This document shows positions 1 to 8,191 of a stretch of DNA of 64,000 nucleotides, piece after piece. This DNA is from UBA1206 sp045600105 (GTDB lineage Bacteria > Bacillota > Clostridia > Oscillospirales > CAG-382). Positions within the stretch are counted from its first letter, which is position 1. The number at the start of each line of letters is the position of its first letter. A model generated the notes under the pieces. The model was not told the DNA's origin. It made no database searches and was given only the letters and a program-made list of their open reading frames with translations. The position numbers were made by a program, and so were the translations under genes. The DNA lies in NCBI GenBank assembly GCA_045600105.1, contig JAZRXG010000020.1, positions 9,042 to 73,041 of the forward strand, given 5' to 3'.

Positions 1-251
1 CCGCCGAAGTCCGCGTGACCCGGGGTGTCGACGATGTTGACCTTTACCCCCTTATAGGTGGTAGAGGTGTTCTTTGCGAGTATTGTGATGCCGCGTTCAC
101 GCTCGAGATCGTTTGAGTCCATGACGCGTTCCTCGACCTGTTCGTTTTCTCTGAACAGACCGCCGAATTTGAGCATTTCGTCGACGAGGGTGGTTTTGCC
201 GTGGTCGACGTGCGCGATAATTGCGATATTTCTTAAATCATTTCTAATCAT
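1..251 (-). CDS. typA: Translational GTPase TypA/BipA, N-terminal part (runs off window start)
   Basis: Only the first 83 codons are present; the rest lies beyond position 1. The translation begins MIRNDLRNIAIIAHVDHGKT and contains the G1 P-loop AHVDHGKT, a switch I region with RERGITI, and the G3 motif DTPGHADF. This is the pattern of the BipA/TypA family of ribosome-associated GTPases, which help 50S assembly and stress or cold adaptation. LepA and EF-G share the motifs but have different N termini. The start is the ATG at 251-249, with a GAGGAG ribosome binding site just upstream (about 262-267). An ATG a few bases further upstream is in a frame that stops at once. It is divergent from the SpoIID-like gene and has its own promoter. 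Confidence 0.93.
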   Translation of the reverse strand, partial: MIRNDLRNIAIIAHVDHGKTTLVDEMLKFGGLFRENEQVEERVMDSNDLERERGITILAKNTSTTYKGVKVNIVDTPGHADFG

Positions 252-278
252 AAATTCATTACTCCTCACGAATTTTTG

Positions 279-307
279 ATTGTATCACAAATTCTTACTG
301 TTTTCAA
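279..307 (-). promoter_or_regulatory. Sigma-A-type promoter of typA
   Basis: On the minus strand TTGAAA (302-307) and TACAAT (279-284) are separated by 17 bp, about 30 bp upstream of the typA start. The surrounding 252-428 spacer is AT-rich. No equally clear promoter is visible for the divergent gene at 429. Confidence 0.65.
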
Positions 308-428
308 CACTTTTTGCTCGTTTTTTTGAGTTTTTCATATTTTTTTAACTTTTTTGCGTTTCAAAACCCGTTTTTTATGCACAATGACGTGTCACGCGTC
401 ATAGAATCGTCATAGGGAGTGATAACTG

Positions 429-2219
429 ATGGCAGAAAACAAATACTACGGCAGTTTCTTTCTGGAGCTGCGTTCAGACGGCGGCGGACTTCCCGTCACG
501 GGCGCTCTCGTGCAGATATCTCACGGCGGAGTGACGGTGTCGTCGCTTTATACAGATCCGGGAGGAAGCGCGTCCGTGTCGCTTCCGTGCCCCGACCGTG
601 TGATGTCGCAGACGCCCGGCTGCGTCTCGTCGGCGTATTATACTTACGACGTCCGGGTATCCGGAAACGGATACGTCCCCGTGATCTTCAGAGGCGTTCA
701 GGTGTTCCCCGGCGTGACTACGCGGCAGAAATACGATATGACGCGTTCCGACGACGGCAGAAGACGAAGGATCGAGGTGGTCGAAACGCCTCCGCATTGT
801 CTTACCGAAAAGAACGCGCCCGTCTTCAGGCAGAACGACGTTCCCGTGCAGGCGGCTTACGCCGTGCCGCGCAGGGTGCTCATCCCCGAAACGATAACGG
901 TGCATCTCGGTGCCCCCAACGAAAACGCGCGGAACGTGACCGTGCCGTACGTCGATTACCTCAAAAGCGTCGCGTCGAGCGAAATATACCCGACGTGGCC
1001 CGTAGCGTCGCTGAAAGCAAACATCTACGCGCAGTCGTCGCTCGCGCTCAACCGCATCTATACCGAATGGTACCGCTCGCAAGGGTACGATTTTGACATA
1101 ACGTCGTCGCCCGCCTACGATCAGTATTACGTTCATCAGCGTTCTACCTTCGACTCGGTGTCGGCGATAGTTGACGAGCAGTTCACGAATTACGTGGCGC
1201 GCGCAAACAACATCGAGCCCGTCTTTACACGCTACTGCGACGGCTATATGTCGCAGTGTATCGGAATGTCGCAATGGGGCACGGTCGATCTTGCCAATAA
1301 ATACTACACACCGCTCGACATACTCCGCTATTATTACGGCGAAAACGTATACATCGGAAGCGCCGACGTGGTCGAGCTCATCCCCGATTCATACCCCGGC
1401 GAGCTTTCGTCGGGCAGCAGCGGGAACGACGTGGCTCTCGTTCAGGACAGACTCAATAGGATCGCGATAAATTACCCTTCTCTGCCGTTCGTCGAGTTCG
1501 CGGACGGCACGTATACACCGTCGACGAAACGCTCGGTGTCGGAATTTCAGCGCATTTTCGGGCTGCCGGTAACGGGAACGGTAGATAAAAAAACATGGTA
1601 CCGCATACTTTATATCTACACCGCCGTCAAAAAGCTCGCAGAGCTTGACAGCGAAGGAGAACGCATATTCAACGAAGGCTTCCCCGGCATCGATCTTTCG
1701 ATAGGCACGCGCGACCTCGGCGTGATACGGATGGAGTTTTATCTGCAGCGCATCAGCGAAGCCCTCGGCAACGACGTGATACCGCGCCCGAGGATAAACG
1801 GCGTTTACGACATCGACACGCGTGACGCGGTCAGCGCGTTCCAGCGCTATTACGGGCTTTCGCCGACGGGAGTCGTGAACGAAGCCACGTGGAACGCGAT
1901 CGTGAGGGTGTACTACGACCTTCCGGGACAGACGCTGCAGTATATACGTCCGTACCCCGGGACGCCCGTGAAATACGGCGACCGCGGAAACAACGTGTCG
2001 TATGTCCAGACGGCGCTCAATTTCGTTTCACGCGAAGCCGCAGAAATACCGCCCGTGGAAGCGGACGGCATCTTCGGAAATATGACGCGGAACGCCGTGA
2101 AGACGTTCCAGAAATTTTACGGTCTCGCGGAAGACGGCATAGTCGGTCCGCTGACATGGAACAAGCTGAACGAGATCTATTCCAGAGTAAAAGCCTCGTC
2201 GGACAGCGACGTCGGTTAA
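429..2219 (+). CDS. SpoIID/LytB-like protein with three peptidoglycan-binding repeats
   Basis: 596 residues with no signal peptide. Residues about 165-310 resemble the SpoIID/LytB domain: VPYVDYLKSV is followed by a conserved SSEI, placed like the catalytic Glu of SpoIID-type lytic transglycosylases, then WPVASLKAN. Three type-1 peptidoglycan-binding repeats follow at about 326-395, 425-495 and 515-590, each with an F-Q-R/K-x-[FY]-G-L-x-x-[TD]-G motif and a final TW. The N-terminal 120 residues look like a beta-rich domain I do not recognise. The likely role is binding or cleaving wall glycan during sporulation or growth. The lack of a signal sequence suggests action inside a mother cell, or an unrecognised export route. 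The ribosome binding site is GGGAG at 415-419. The 3' end overlaps the convergent gene by 4 bp. Confidence 0.8.
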   Translation: MAENKYYGSFFLELRSDGGGLPVTGALVQISHGGVTVSSLYTDPGGSASVSLPCPDRVMSQTPGCVSSAYYTYDVRVSGNGYVPVIFRGVQVFPGVTTRQKYDMTRSDDGRRRRIEVVETPPHCLTEKNAPVFRQNDVPVQAAYAVPRRVLIPETITVHLGAPNENARNVTVPYVDYLKSVASSEIYPTWPVASLKANIYAQSSLALNRIYTEWYRSQGYDFDITSSPAYDQYYVHQRSTFDSVSAIVDEQFTNYVARANNIEPVFTRYCDGYMSQCIGMSQWGTVDLANKYYTPLDILRYYYGENVYIGSADVVELIPDSYPGELSSGSSGNDVALVQDRLNRIAINYPSLPFVEFADGTYTPSTKRSVSEFQRIFGLPVTGTVDKKTWYRILYIYTAVKKLAELDSEGERIFNEGFPGIDLSIGTRDLGVIRMEFYLQRISEALGNDVIPRPRINGVYDIDTRDAVSAFQRYYGLSPTGVVNEATWNAIVRVYYDLPGQTLQYIRPYPGTPVKYGDRGNNVSYVQTALNFVSREAAEIPPVEADGIFGNMTRNAVKTFQKFYGLAEDGIVGPLTWNKLNEIYSRVKASSDSDVG

Positions 2220-2722
2220 GCGTCGTCTCCCTTGGACTTTTCTATTTCTTCAAGCATTATCACGACGAACGGCTCGTTGGGCTCAAACTCGACGGACACG
2301 GTCTTGCCGTTGAATTCGCAGACGTAGACGTACGACGACTTGCATCTGATGTTCTGATTGAAATTATATCTGACGTTTATGAACGGAATGGCTTTTGCCG
2401 CCTTTTTTTCCTCAAATTCACTTTTGGGGATGAGGGTGACGGCGGTGGAAAGGTCGAGCGAACAGACGAGCGTGACCTTCTGCCCCACCTTTTTATAGAC
2501 GTTGAAATCACCGTTCCCGACCTCGTATTCCATTTCGGACATCGAATAACGGTATACGACGGCGATGGCGGCGGTGCCGAGCCCGATGAGCAGCAGTTCG
2601 AACGCCCATTTATACGCCTTGACCGTGTTGGCGACTATGACCACGGCAAGGAGCAGCAGGATACACACTGCGAAAATTATCTTGACCTGCGTCGGGTTGC
2701 GTTCGGGTTTGCATCTTGTCAT
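2216..2722 (-). CDS. Small membrane protein of unknown function
   Basis: 168 residues. Two hydrophobic segments (about 14-32 and 38-58) form an N-terminal hairpin, followed by a soluble tail of about 105 residues rich in beta-strand-like sequence (EYEVGNGDFNVYKK, KVTLVCSLDLS). This layout suggests a membrane-tethered cytoplasmic domain. I do not recognise the family. It is convergent with the SpoIID-like gene (4-bp overlap of stops) and divergent from the small-protein triplet at 2776, with only 53 bp between them, so the two promoters must be packed into that gap. Confidence 0.65.
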   Translation of the reverse strand: MTRCKPERNPTQVKIIFAVCILLLLAVVIVANTVKAYKWAFELLLIGLGTAAIAVVYRYSMSEMEYEVGNGDFNVYKKVGQKVTLVCSLDLSTAVTLIPKSEFEEKKAAKAIPFINVRYNFNQNIRCKSSYVYVCEFNGKTVSVEFEPNEPFVVIMLEEIEKSKGDDA

Positions 2723-2775
2723 TTGTTTTACCTCCGGTAAAAAACGGAAAAATCATTCTGAAAGGGGTTTTGTGT

Positions 2776-3027
2776 ATGCCTTTGAACGACGACGACCTCA
2801 GAAAGGTGCTGTCGCTCGGCGACGAAGAAATGCGTTCACTCGTTATGCAGATAGCGAAAGCGGCGGGAGGGAGCGAGCTGAAAGCAAGGATGATCGCGTC
2901 GGATATACCGTCGCTCAAGAAAAAGCTCGCGTCTCTCACGCCCGACGAAGCCGAAAAGCTGCTCCGCAAAGCGGGGAACGGAAAAAGTGAAGAAATATAC
3001 CGCGTCATAAGGAGAAACGAAAAATAA
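2776..3027 (+). CDS. Small charged helical protein, first of a three-gene set
   Basis: 83 residues, starting MPLNDDDLRKVLSLGDEEMR. A start at 2716 in the same frame is possible, but the ATG at 2776 has a strong site (GAAAGGGG) about 9 bases upstream and avoids overlap with the divergent gene. The sequence is two or three amphipathic helices with repeated [DE]-[DE]-x-[RKA]-x-L motifs (LGDEEMRSLV, LTPDEAEKLL). There is no signal peptide or membrane segment. Its stop overlaps the next ATG by one base, so the pair is probably translationally coupled. Function unknown. Confidence 0.7.
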   Translation: MPLNDDDLRKVLSLGDEEMRSLVMQIAKAAGGSELKARMIASDIPSLKKKLASLTPDEAEKLLRKAGNGKSEEIYRVIRRNEK

Positions 3028-3311
3028 TGGACGGCGGATTCGGTGAAAAGCTGAACACGATCCTTTCCGATACGGAAACGATGGAAAAGATATCGCGCAT
3101 CGCGTCGGGACTTTCTTCGGACGCCGCGGAGCCGGAAAAGTCCATGCCTGACGGCGGAAAACCGCCGGAAGTCTTCCCGCGGCTTTCGGGAAAGGCGGCG
3201 TTCATCTCGGCGCTGCGCCCGATGCTTCGGGAAGAAAAGAGAAAAAAGCTCGATTCCCTGCAGACCGCGCTAACGGTCGCGGAAATGTTCGGAAAAAGCA
3301 GAAAACGCTGA
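3027..3311 (+). CDS. Small helical protein, second of a three-gene set
   Basis: 94 residues, highly charged, with no membrane segment. The C-terminal part reads ALRPMLREEKRKKLDSLQTAL. I recall motifs of this kind in short uncharacterised clostridial proteins encoded next to a protein with a hydrophobic tail; the next gene here has such a tail. It begins in the stop codon of the preceding gene and ends 14 bp before the next, so the three are almost certainly one transcript. Function unknown. Confidence 0.7.
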   Translation: MDGGFGEKLNTILSDTETMEKISRIASGLSSDAAEPEKSMPDGGKPPEVFPRLSGKAAFISALRPMLREEKRKKLDSLQTALTVAEMFGKSRKR

Positions 3312-3325
3312 ACGGGGTTGACATA

Positions 3326-3643
3326 ATGTATACAAAAGGAACCGACGGGAACGACGAACGCGAAAACGAAGCCGAGCGCGGACCGTTCCCCGGAGGCCCG
3401 TCGATACGCTCCGACGGGCAGCTTTACAACTATCAGAATTATCAGAACTACCGCGAAGACGGCAAACGTGAAGTTGAAGCACTGCCCGAAAAAAGCGGCA
3501 TCGCGGATAAACTCAGGCGCGTGATCGGCGGCTTTGAGACAGACGACCTGCTGCTCATCGCCATCGGCATACTTCTGCTGCTCGACGGCGACGGCGACAA
3601 CGACGTGCTGCTCGTGTTCATCCTCGCGTTACTGTTTCTTTGA
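3326..3643 (+). CDS. Small protein with hydrophobic Asp-interrupted tail, third of a three-gene set
   Basis: 105 residues. The N-terminal half is polar and ends in a Tyr/Asn-rich patch (YNYQNYQNYRE). The C terminus is two hydrophobic stretches (LLLIAIGILLLL and VLLVFILALLFL) separated by DGDGDNDV, a possible membrane hairpin with an acidic turn. I do not recognise a named family. The 3' end overlaps the convergent XRE gene by 15 bp. Confidence 0.7.
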   Translation: MYTKGTDGNDERENEAERGPFPGGPSIRSDGQLYNYQNYQNYREDGKREVEALPEKSGIADKLRRVIGGFETDDLLLIAIGILLLLDGDGDNDVLLVFILALLFL

Positions 3644-4000
3644 TCTCTGCGAAAGGAAGAGGACGAACTCGTTGACGGTGTTCTTTTCCTTCTGCGGGAG
3701 CGAACGGTAAAGCTCGTAGGCGTCGTCTGTCCTTTCTCCCTCGCGGATGACGGGTGGACGGTCGTTGATTATCATGCCGGCGGCAAACATATAGTCCTCG
3801 AGGTCGACCTCGTTGAACGAATGGTCGGCGATCTTGCGTATGAGCTTGGGGCGCGGCGGGTTATCCTGCTCGCCCTGAGCGAGCTTGCGCATCTGGACGT
3901 AGCTTATATCGCAGTCGAACGCGAACTGACGCCACGAGCGGGGACCTTTCGCTCTCTCAAGCAGAAGAGCGAATATTTTTTTGGAAAATCTGTTATCCAT
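3629..4000 (-). CDS. XRE-family helix-turn-helix regulator
   Basis: 123 residues. The N-terminal 75 residues form a Cro/C1-type helix-turn-helix (SWRQFAFDCDISYVQMRKLAQ, then PRPKLIRKIADHS). The C-terminal 45 residues are a polar tail ending in a helix (EKNTVNEFVLFLSQRSKK). It lies 12 bp downstream of the lipoprotein gene 4013-4543 and is the last gene of the coaW operon. It may regulate that operon, but no operator was identified. Confidence 0.78.
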   Translation of the reverse strand: MDNRFSKKIFALLLERAKGPRSWRQFAFDCDISYVQMRKLAQGEQDNPPRPKLIRKIADHSFNEVDLEDYMFAAGMIINDRPPVIREGERTDDAYELYRSLPQKEKNTVNEFVLFLSQRSKKQ

Positions 4001-4012
4001 ATTCTCTCCGAT

Positions 4013-4543
4013 TTATTTGTATAATTTGTCTTTGACTATCTTTTCGAAAGCAGCGTTGTCCTTGGTGGCGGCGTACCATACCCATTTGCCGTCGGTCTCG
4101 CAGACGTAGGAATCGATAAGCGAGGTATCGACGGACGGATAGTTCACCGCGTTGCGTTTGAGACGGGTCATGCGGGCGTCTATGTAATCCTTCATTGCGG
4201 ACGCTTCCTCGGAGGAGGTCATGCGGAAAAGACCGAATTCCTCGTGATAAAGCTCGTCGGAGAAATACACGCAGTATTCGTCCATCGCGGACAAGTCGGG
4301 ATAGTCCATAAGCTCGCCGAATTTGCCGCTCAGTATGTCGTCGTCAAGTCCCGCTGAATTTTTCATCGTCGCGTCGCTCGCGTATATCTCGGCGTCATCG
4401 GGGATCCCGAGCTTGGCGACGGTATCGGTAACGACAGACGAAGCGTACGCGATATTGCCGCTGTCGTCTATCTTTCCCGACGAGCAGGCAAAAAAGCAGG
4501 CGGAGAGTGCGAGGATGAGAACGAGAGAGATGAATTTTTTCAT
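4013..4543 (-). CDS. Lipoprotein, DUF4358-like
   Basis: 176 residues. A lipoprotein signal peptide ends in a lipobox (ACFFAC, modified Cys at 18). The mature part has FGLFRM..SSEEASAMKDYIDARM followed by a late VWYAATKDN strand. This resembles DUF4358 proteins, which are short secreted lipoproteins of Firmicutes with no known function. That match is from memory and moderate. It overlaps the coaW stop by 4 bp (ATGA) and precedes the XRE gene, so all three are probably co-transcribed. Confidence 0.7.
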   Translation of the reverse strand: MKKFISLVLILALSACFFACSSGKIDDSGNIAYASSVVTDTVAKLGIPDDAEIYASDATMKNSAGLDDDILSGKFGELMDYPDLSAMDEYCVYFSDELYHEEFGLFRMTSSEEASAMKDYIDARMTRLKRNAVNYPSVDTSLIDSYVCETDGKWVWYAATKDNAAFEKIVKDKLYK

Positions 4544-5385
4544 TTGTTTTCCTCCTTGTTTTCACTGTCGAAATGCATGAGCGCCGCACCTATGACGGTG
4601 GCGTAGGACGAATTTTCGGGGATAAGGAAGTCCATGCCGAACATGGCTCCCATGCTTTTGTAAAGGCGCGGAGCCTGAAGCAGCGACGAGAGATTGCCGG
4701 TAAGCACGATGCTCGTGAGTTTTTTCGCTCTCGCGGAAAACACCGCCATCATACCTATTGTCTCAAAAACGAGGTTGATTATACCGAGAGCGAAGTCACT
4801 GTTGGTCGCCATATCCGAAATTTTGCCGAAGTTTGACGCCGTTGCCCTGCTCGAAAGGGTCGGTATGATGTTTTTGGACGTGATGTCGTCGATCTTGAGG
4901 TCGACGTTGTCGAGGTCGCCTTCCTCGGCGAGCTCGGATATCTGAGTCACGTCCTCCATGCGGAGCATACGCTTGGAAAGCCCGAGCAGCGTGCCTCCGC
5001 CGACGCCGGTGCCGCCGAGATAGTCGGCTTTTTTGCCGCAGGCGTGGACGAGCGCCGTGCCCGTACCCATGCTGACGACGATGGCTTCGTTTATGCCCGA
5101 AAGGTAAAGTCCGCCCCTGCCGATGCAGGCGAACTCGTCGACGTGGGTAGTGGGTATGCCGTAAATATCCTTGTCTATATAAGTCGAACCGACTCCGGTT
5201 ATCATAACGCGCGCTATCGACGATATGGCGATCCCGCGTTCACTCGTGAATTTGCCGAACGCTCCGAATATGGAAGCGACGGGATCGGTCGCCTTCACGC
5301 AGAGCGGTTCGAGAAGCTTATGTCCGTCGAAGCCGACGATCTTGGTCGTGCTTCCGCCGACGTCTATGCCGACGATTATTGCCAT
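4540..5385 (-). CDS. coaW: Type II pantothenate kinase
   Basis: 281 residues, as expected for bacterial type II pantothenate kinases, which phosphorylate pantothenate in the first step of coenzyme A synthesis. It shows an ASKHA fold: phosphate-1 loop VGIDVGGSTTKIVGFD, SMGTGTALVHA (phosphate-2 loop) and GGTGVGGGTLLGLS. A late VLTGNLSS corresponds to the adenosine motif. The ribosome binding site AAGGAGG lies just upstream of the ATG at 5385. It is the first gene of a minus-strand operon with the DUF4358-like lipoprotein and the XRE regulator. Confidence 0.9.
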   Translation of the reverse strand: MAIIVGIDVGGSTTKIVGFDGHKLLEPLCVKATDPVASIFGAFGKFTSERGIAISSIARVMITGVGSTYIDKDIYGIPTTHVDEFACIGRGGLYLSGINEAIVVSMGTGTALVHACGKKADYLGGTGVGGGTLLGLSKRMLRMEDVTQISELAEEGDLDNVDLKIDDITSKNIIPTLSSRATASNFGKISDMATNSDFALGIINLVFETIGMMAVFSARAKKLTSIVLTGNLSSLLQAPRLYKSMGAMFGMDFLIPENSSYATVIGAALMHFDSENKEENK

Positions 5386-5427
5386 TTTTCATTCCTCCTT
5401 GCGGAAAACGGATTTCCATATATCGTG

Positions 5428-5456
5428 ATTTTATAACTTTTTCCCTTGTTTGTCAA
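5428..5456 (-). promoter_or_regulatory. Promoter of the coaW operon
   Basis: On the minus strand TTGACA (5451-5456) and TAAAAT (5428-5433) are 17 bp apart, about 45 bp upstream of the coaW start. Confidence 0.7.
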
Positions 5457-5597
5457 GTCGTTTTTGATTCTATGTATAATTATCCGTCACACATACGCGT
5501 TCTTTGTATTTTATCACGCACCTCATGACGCGTTTTTGCGTGCCGAAAGTCGGGACAAGCCCATATAAATATATGATAAAAAGTATGCGTGTTTTTG

Positions 5598-5626
5598 TTG
5601 ACATTCGTTTGTCTTTGGTGTAATAT
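5598..5626 (+). promoter_or_regulatory. Promoter of the glucokinase operon
   Basis: TTGACA (5598-5603) and TAATAT (5621-5626) are 17 bp apart, 23 bp before the glucokinase ATG and its GGAGG site. The 140 bp upstream hold no gene and no recognised operator. Confidence 0.7.
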
Positions 5627-5649
5627 GGAGAAAGGAGGAATATACAGCT

Positions 5650-6582
5650 ATGAAAAATTATCTCGGAATCGACATCGGCGGGACCGGCATTAAAGTCGGA
5701 ATCGTCAACGAAAACAACGAACTTATCTTCAAGGACTCGTTCCCGACACGCAAGGCTCTCGGCAGCGAGACCGTGATGAACGATATAATCGAACACGTGC
5801 GTCCCATGATCGAGGAATATTCTCCGGTCTGCATCGGCGTCGGCTGCCCCGGCGACAAGGACGACGACAACGTCAGCATTCTTTCGGCAGGCAACATCCC
5901 GTTCAAGAACTTCCCCATCGTTCAGATCCTCAAGGACGCTTTCGGACTTGAGGTCTATCTCGAAAACGACGGCAACTGCGCCCTCATCGGCGAATGGCTC
6001 GTCGGCAGCGGAAAAGGACTCCACGACATGGTCATGGTGACTATCGGCACCGGCATCGGCGGCGGCTGCATCGTCGGCGACAGAGTGCTCCGCGGTCTGC
6101 ACAACGACGCCGGTGAAGTCGGACATTTCGTCATCGACCCGAGCGGCGAAAGATGCCCCTGCGGTCAGAACGGCTGCTTTGAAAAATTCGCGTCCGCCAC
6201 GGCTCTCATAAACCAGACCGGAATTGCAGTCGAAGAGAATCCGGACTCGCTTCTCGCGTCGGTCGCTTCGGCGAACGGACTTGACGGCAGAACGGCTTTC
6301 GACGCCTTCAGACAGGGCTGCCCCGTTGCGAAAAAAGTGCTTGAAAACTACGGCAAGCGTCTTGCCGACGGCATAAACGGACTTATGTTCATCTTCGCGC
6401 CCGAGCTTCTCACCCTTGCAGGCGGAGTCACCCGCGAAGGCAGCACGCTTCTCGATTTCGTCAAGCCGAACCTCATTTTTGCCGACAGAGTCGGCGTCTC
6501 GTTCCTCCAGAGCGACGCGGGCGTCATCGGCGCCGCGCTCCTCTATAATTTCGCCGACTATTACCTCTCGCTCCGCAAATGA
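5650..6582 (+). CDS. glcK: ROK-family glucokinase
   Basis: 310 residues. N-terminal phosphate loop DIGGTGIKVG, sugar-binding ENDGNCALIGEW, GTGIGGGCIV, and the ROK zinc motif CPCGQNGCFEKF preceded by the conserved GHF of the GEVGHF element. These identify the ROK glucokinase branch, which phosphorylates glucose to glucose-6-phosphate. Fructokinase or allose kinase activity is possible but less likely given the clostridial glucokinase-like pattern. It is first in a plus-strand operon with a GH31 glycosidase, so it probably handles the monosaccharide released from an oligosaccharide. It overlaps the next gene by 4 bp (ATGA). Confidence 0.9.
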   Translation: MKNYLGIDIGGTGIKVGIVNENNELIFKDSFPTRKALGSETVMNDIIEHVRPMIEEYSPVCIGVGCPGDKDDDNVSILSAGNIPFKNFPIVQILKDAFGLEVYLENDGNCALIGEWLVGSGKGLHDMVMVTIGTGIGGGCIVGDRVLRGLHNDAGEVGHFVIDPSGERCPCGQNGCFEKFASATALINQTGIAVEENPDSLLASVASANGLDGRTAFDAFRQGCPVAKKVLENYGKRLADGINGLMFIFAPELLTLAGGVTREGSTLLDFVKPNLIFADRVGVSFLQSDAGVIGAALLYNFADYYLSLRK

Positions 6583-7499
6583 ACGCAAAAAAACCGCGTC
6601 CGTCGTCCCTTTCGGGGGATGAGATCGTGGAATGCAATCAGCGTATAATGACGCTGATGAGCACGTTCCTCAACCTGTCGCCCGACCTCGTCGACCCCGA
6701 CACGGTAAAAACGCTGTGCGATGAATATTCGCTTTCCCCCGACAGAGCGTACGCCGAGTGCCTCGCGGTGCTTTGCGGCGTTGACGCGTCGGGAAAGGAT
6801 AAGGCGTTTTTCAACGATTATTTTCTGCCGATGATAAGCTGCCTCGACGTGAAGGACTTTACGTCTGACGAGTATTACCGCACCGTCCGCGTTCCGCATA
6901 CCGTAACGGGGAGCTGGGAGCTGAAGACGATGACGCTTGCCCCATACGAAGCGTTCGTCTGCGGCGATCCCATCGTGACGCCCGACCTGCGGCTGATACC
7001 GCGCATCGCCTTTTTCACCGAAAAATTCGACTACCCCGCTCTCCTCGAAAACGGACGCGAGTGGATGACGCTGCTCCCCAACGAAACGGTCACCACCATG
7101 CCCGCCGTGAAAAGAGCGCACGGAAGAGTGCTGACCTACGGGCTGGGGCTCGGATATTTCGCCTTTATGGCGTCAAACAAGGACGACGTCGAATCGGTCA
7201 CCGTCGTTGAGCTTTCGCGCGACGCGATAGACGTTTTCACAAAATACATACTCCCGTTCTTTCCGCACGCCGACAAGATACATATCGTCAACCGCGACGC
7301 GTTCGACTACGCCGAAGCCGAAATGAAGGGGTTCGACAGCGTTTTTACGGATATATGGCACGACGCGGGCGACGGAAAGGAACTTTACCTGAAAATGAAA
7401 CGGTACGAGGACAGATGTCCCGGTGCCGTGTTCGACTACTGGATAGAAGATACCATCAAATGTTATATGGATAAAAGACTATGGACAACACAAGCGTAG
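6579..7499 (+). CDS. Spermidine-synthase/methyltransferase-like Rossmann protein
   Basis: 306 residues. The C-terminal half has a class I SAM-binding core: TYGLGLGYFAFMAS (motif I), then VTVVELSRDAIDVF with the acidic residue at the end of strand 2, IVNRDAFDYAE and SVFTDIWHDAG. This order resembles spermidine synthases and related methyltransferases. The N-terminal 150 residues are helical and unrecognised. No polyamine-specific motif is evident, so the substrate is unknown. It overlaps glucokinase by 4 bp and the TrmO gene by 19 bp, which supports one transcript. Confidence 0.6.
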   Translation: MNAKKPRPSSLSGDEIVECNQRIMTLMSTFLNLSPDLVDPDTVKTLCDEYSLSPDRAYAECLAVLCGVDASGKDKAFFNDYFLPMISCLDVKDFTSDEYYRTVRVPHTVTGSWELKTMTLAPYEAFVCGDPIVTPDLRLIPRIAFFTEKFDYPALLENGREWMTLLPNETVTTMPAVKRAHGRVLTYGLGLGYFAFMASNKDDVESVTVVELSRDAIDVFTKYILPFFPHADKIHIVNRDAFDYAEAEMKGFDSVFTDIWHDAGDGKELYLKMKRYEDRCPGAVFDYWIEDTIKCYMDKRLWTTQA

Positions 7500-8191
7500 A
7501 ATTCCGCGTCATAGCCGACATCAGAACGCCTTTCCCCACCAAATTCGGCATACCGCGTCAGGCGGGACTTGCCGGAAAAGCGAAAGGAAAAATAATTTTC
7601 CGTCCTTCATTCCGCTCCGCCGACGCTCTGCGCGGGCTCGACGGATACAGCCATATATGGCTTATATGGATGTTTTCCGAAAGTGAAAGCGACGGAAGAT
7701 TCCGTCCCACGGTGAGACCGCCGAGGCTCGGCGGAAATACGAGAATGGGCGTTTTCGCGACACGCTCGACCTACCGTCCCAATCCCGTCGCGCTCTCGTG
7801 CGTGAAGATCGAAAGCATCGAGTACGACACGCCCGACGGCCCCGTCATCAACGTGTCGGGCTGTGACCTCATGGACGGCACGCCGATATTCGACATAAAG
7901 CCGTATCTGCCGTTCACCGACTGCAGACCAGACGCGAAAAGCGGCTTTGCCGGCGACGTTTTCTGCCACCGTCTCGACGTGATATTTGACGTTCCCGAAA
8001 GAGACCTGCCCGAAAAAGACGTTCTCGAAACGCTCTGCGAGATACTCGCGGAAGATCCGCGTCCGTCGTATCAGGACGACAGTGAACGCGTCTATGGCTT
8101 TGAGTTTGACGGATACGAGATAGGATTCTGCGTGGACGGACAGACTCTAACGGTAAAAAGAATAAACAAAACAAACGGAGGAGAATCATGA
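7481..8191 (+). CDS. trmO: tRNA (t6A37) N6-methyltransferase TrmO (TsaA/YaeB family)
   Basis: 236 residues. The beta-barrel SAM-binding domain begins ADIRTPFPTKFGIPRQ and carries the family signature GVFATRSTYRPNPVALS and, further on, INVSGCDLMDGTPIFDIKPY. TrmO methylates N6-threonylcarbamoyladenosine at position 37 of tRNA-Thr. The C-terminal 70 residues form the usual short second domain. It starts inside the previous gene and overlaps the GH31 start by 4 bp. Its presence in a sugar operon is probably coincidental. Confidence 0.88.
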   Translation: MDNTSVEFRVIADIRTPFPTKFGIPRQAGLAGKAKGKIIFRPSFRSADALRGLDGYSHIWLIWMFSESESDGRFRPTVRPPRLGGNTRMGVFATRSTYRPNPVALSCVKIESIEYDTPDGPVINVSGCDLMDGTPIFDIKPYLPFTDCRPDAKSGFAGDVFCHRLDVIFDVPERDLPEKDVLETLCEILAEDPRPSYQDDSERVYGFEFDGYEIGFCVDGQTLTVKRINKTNGGES

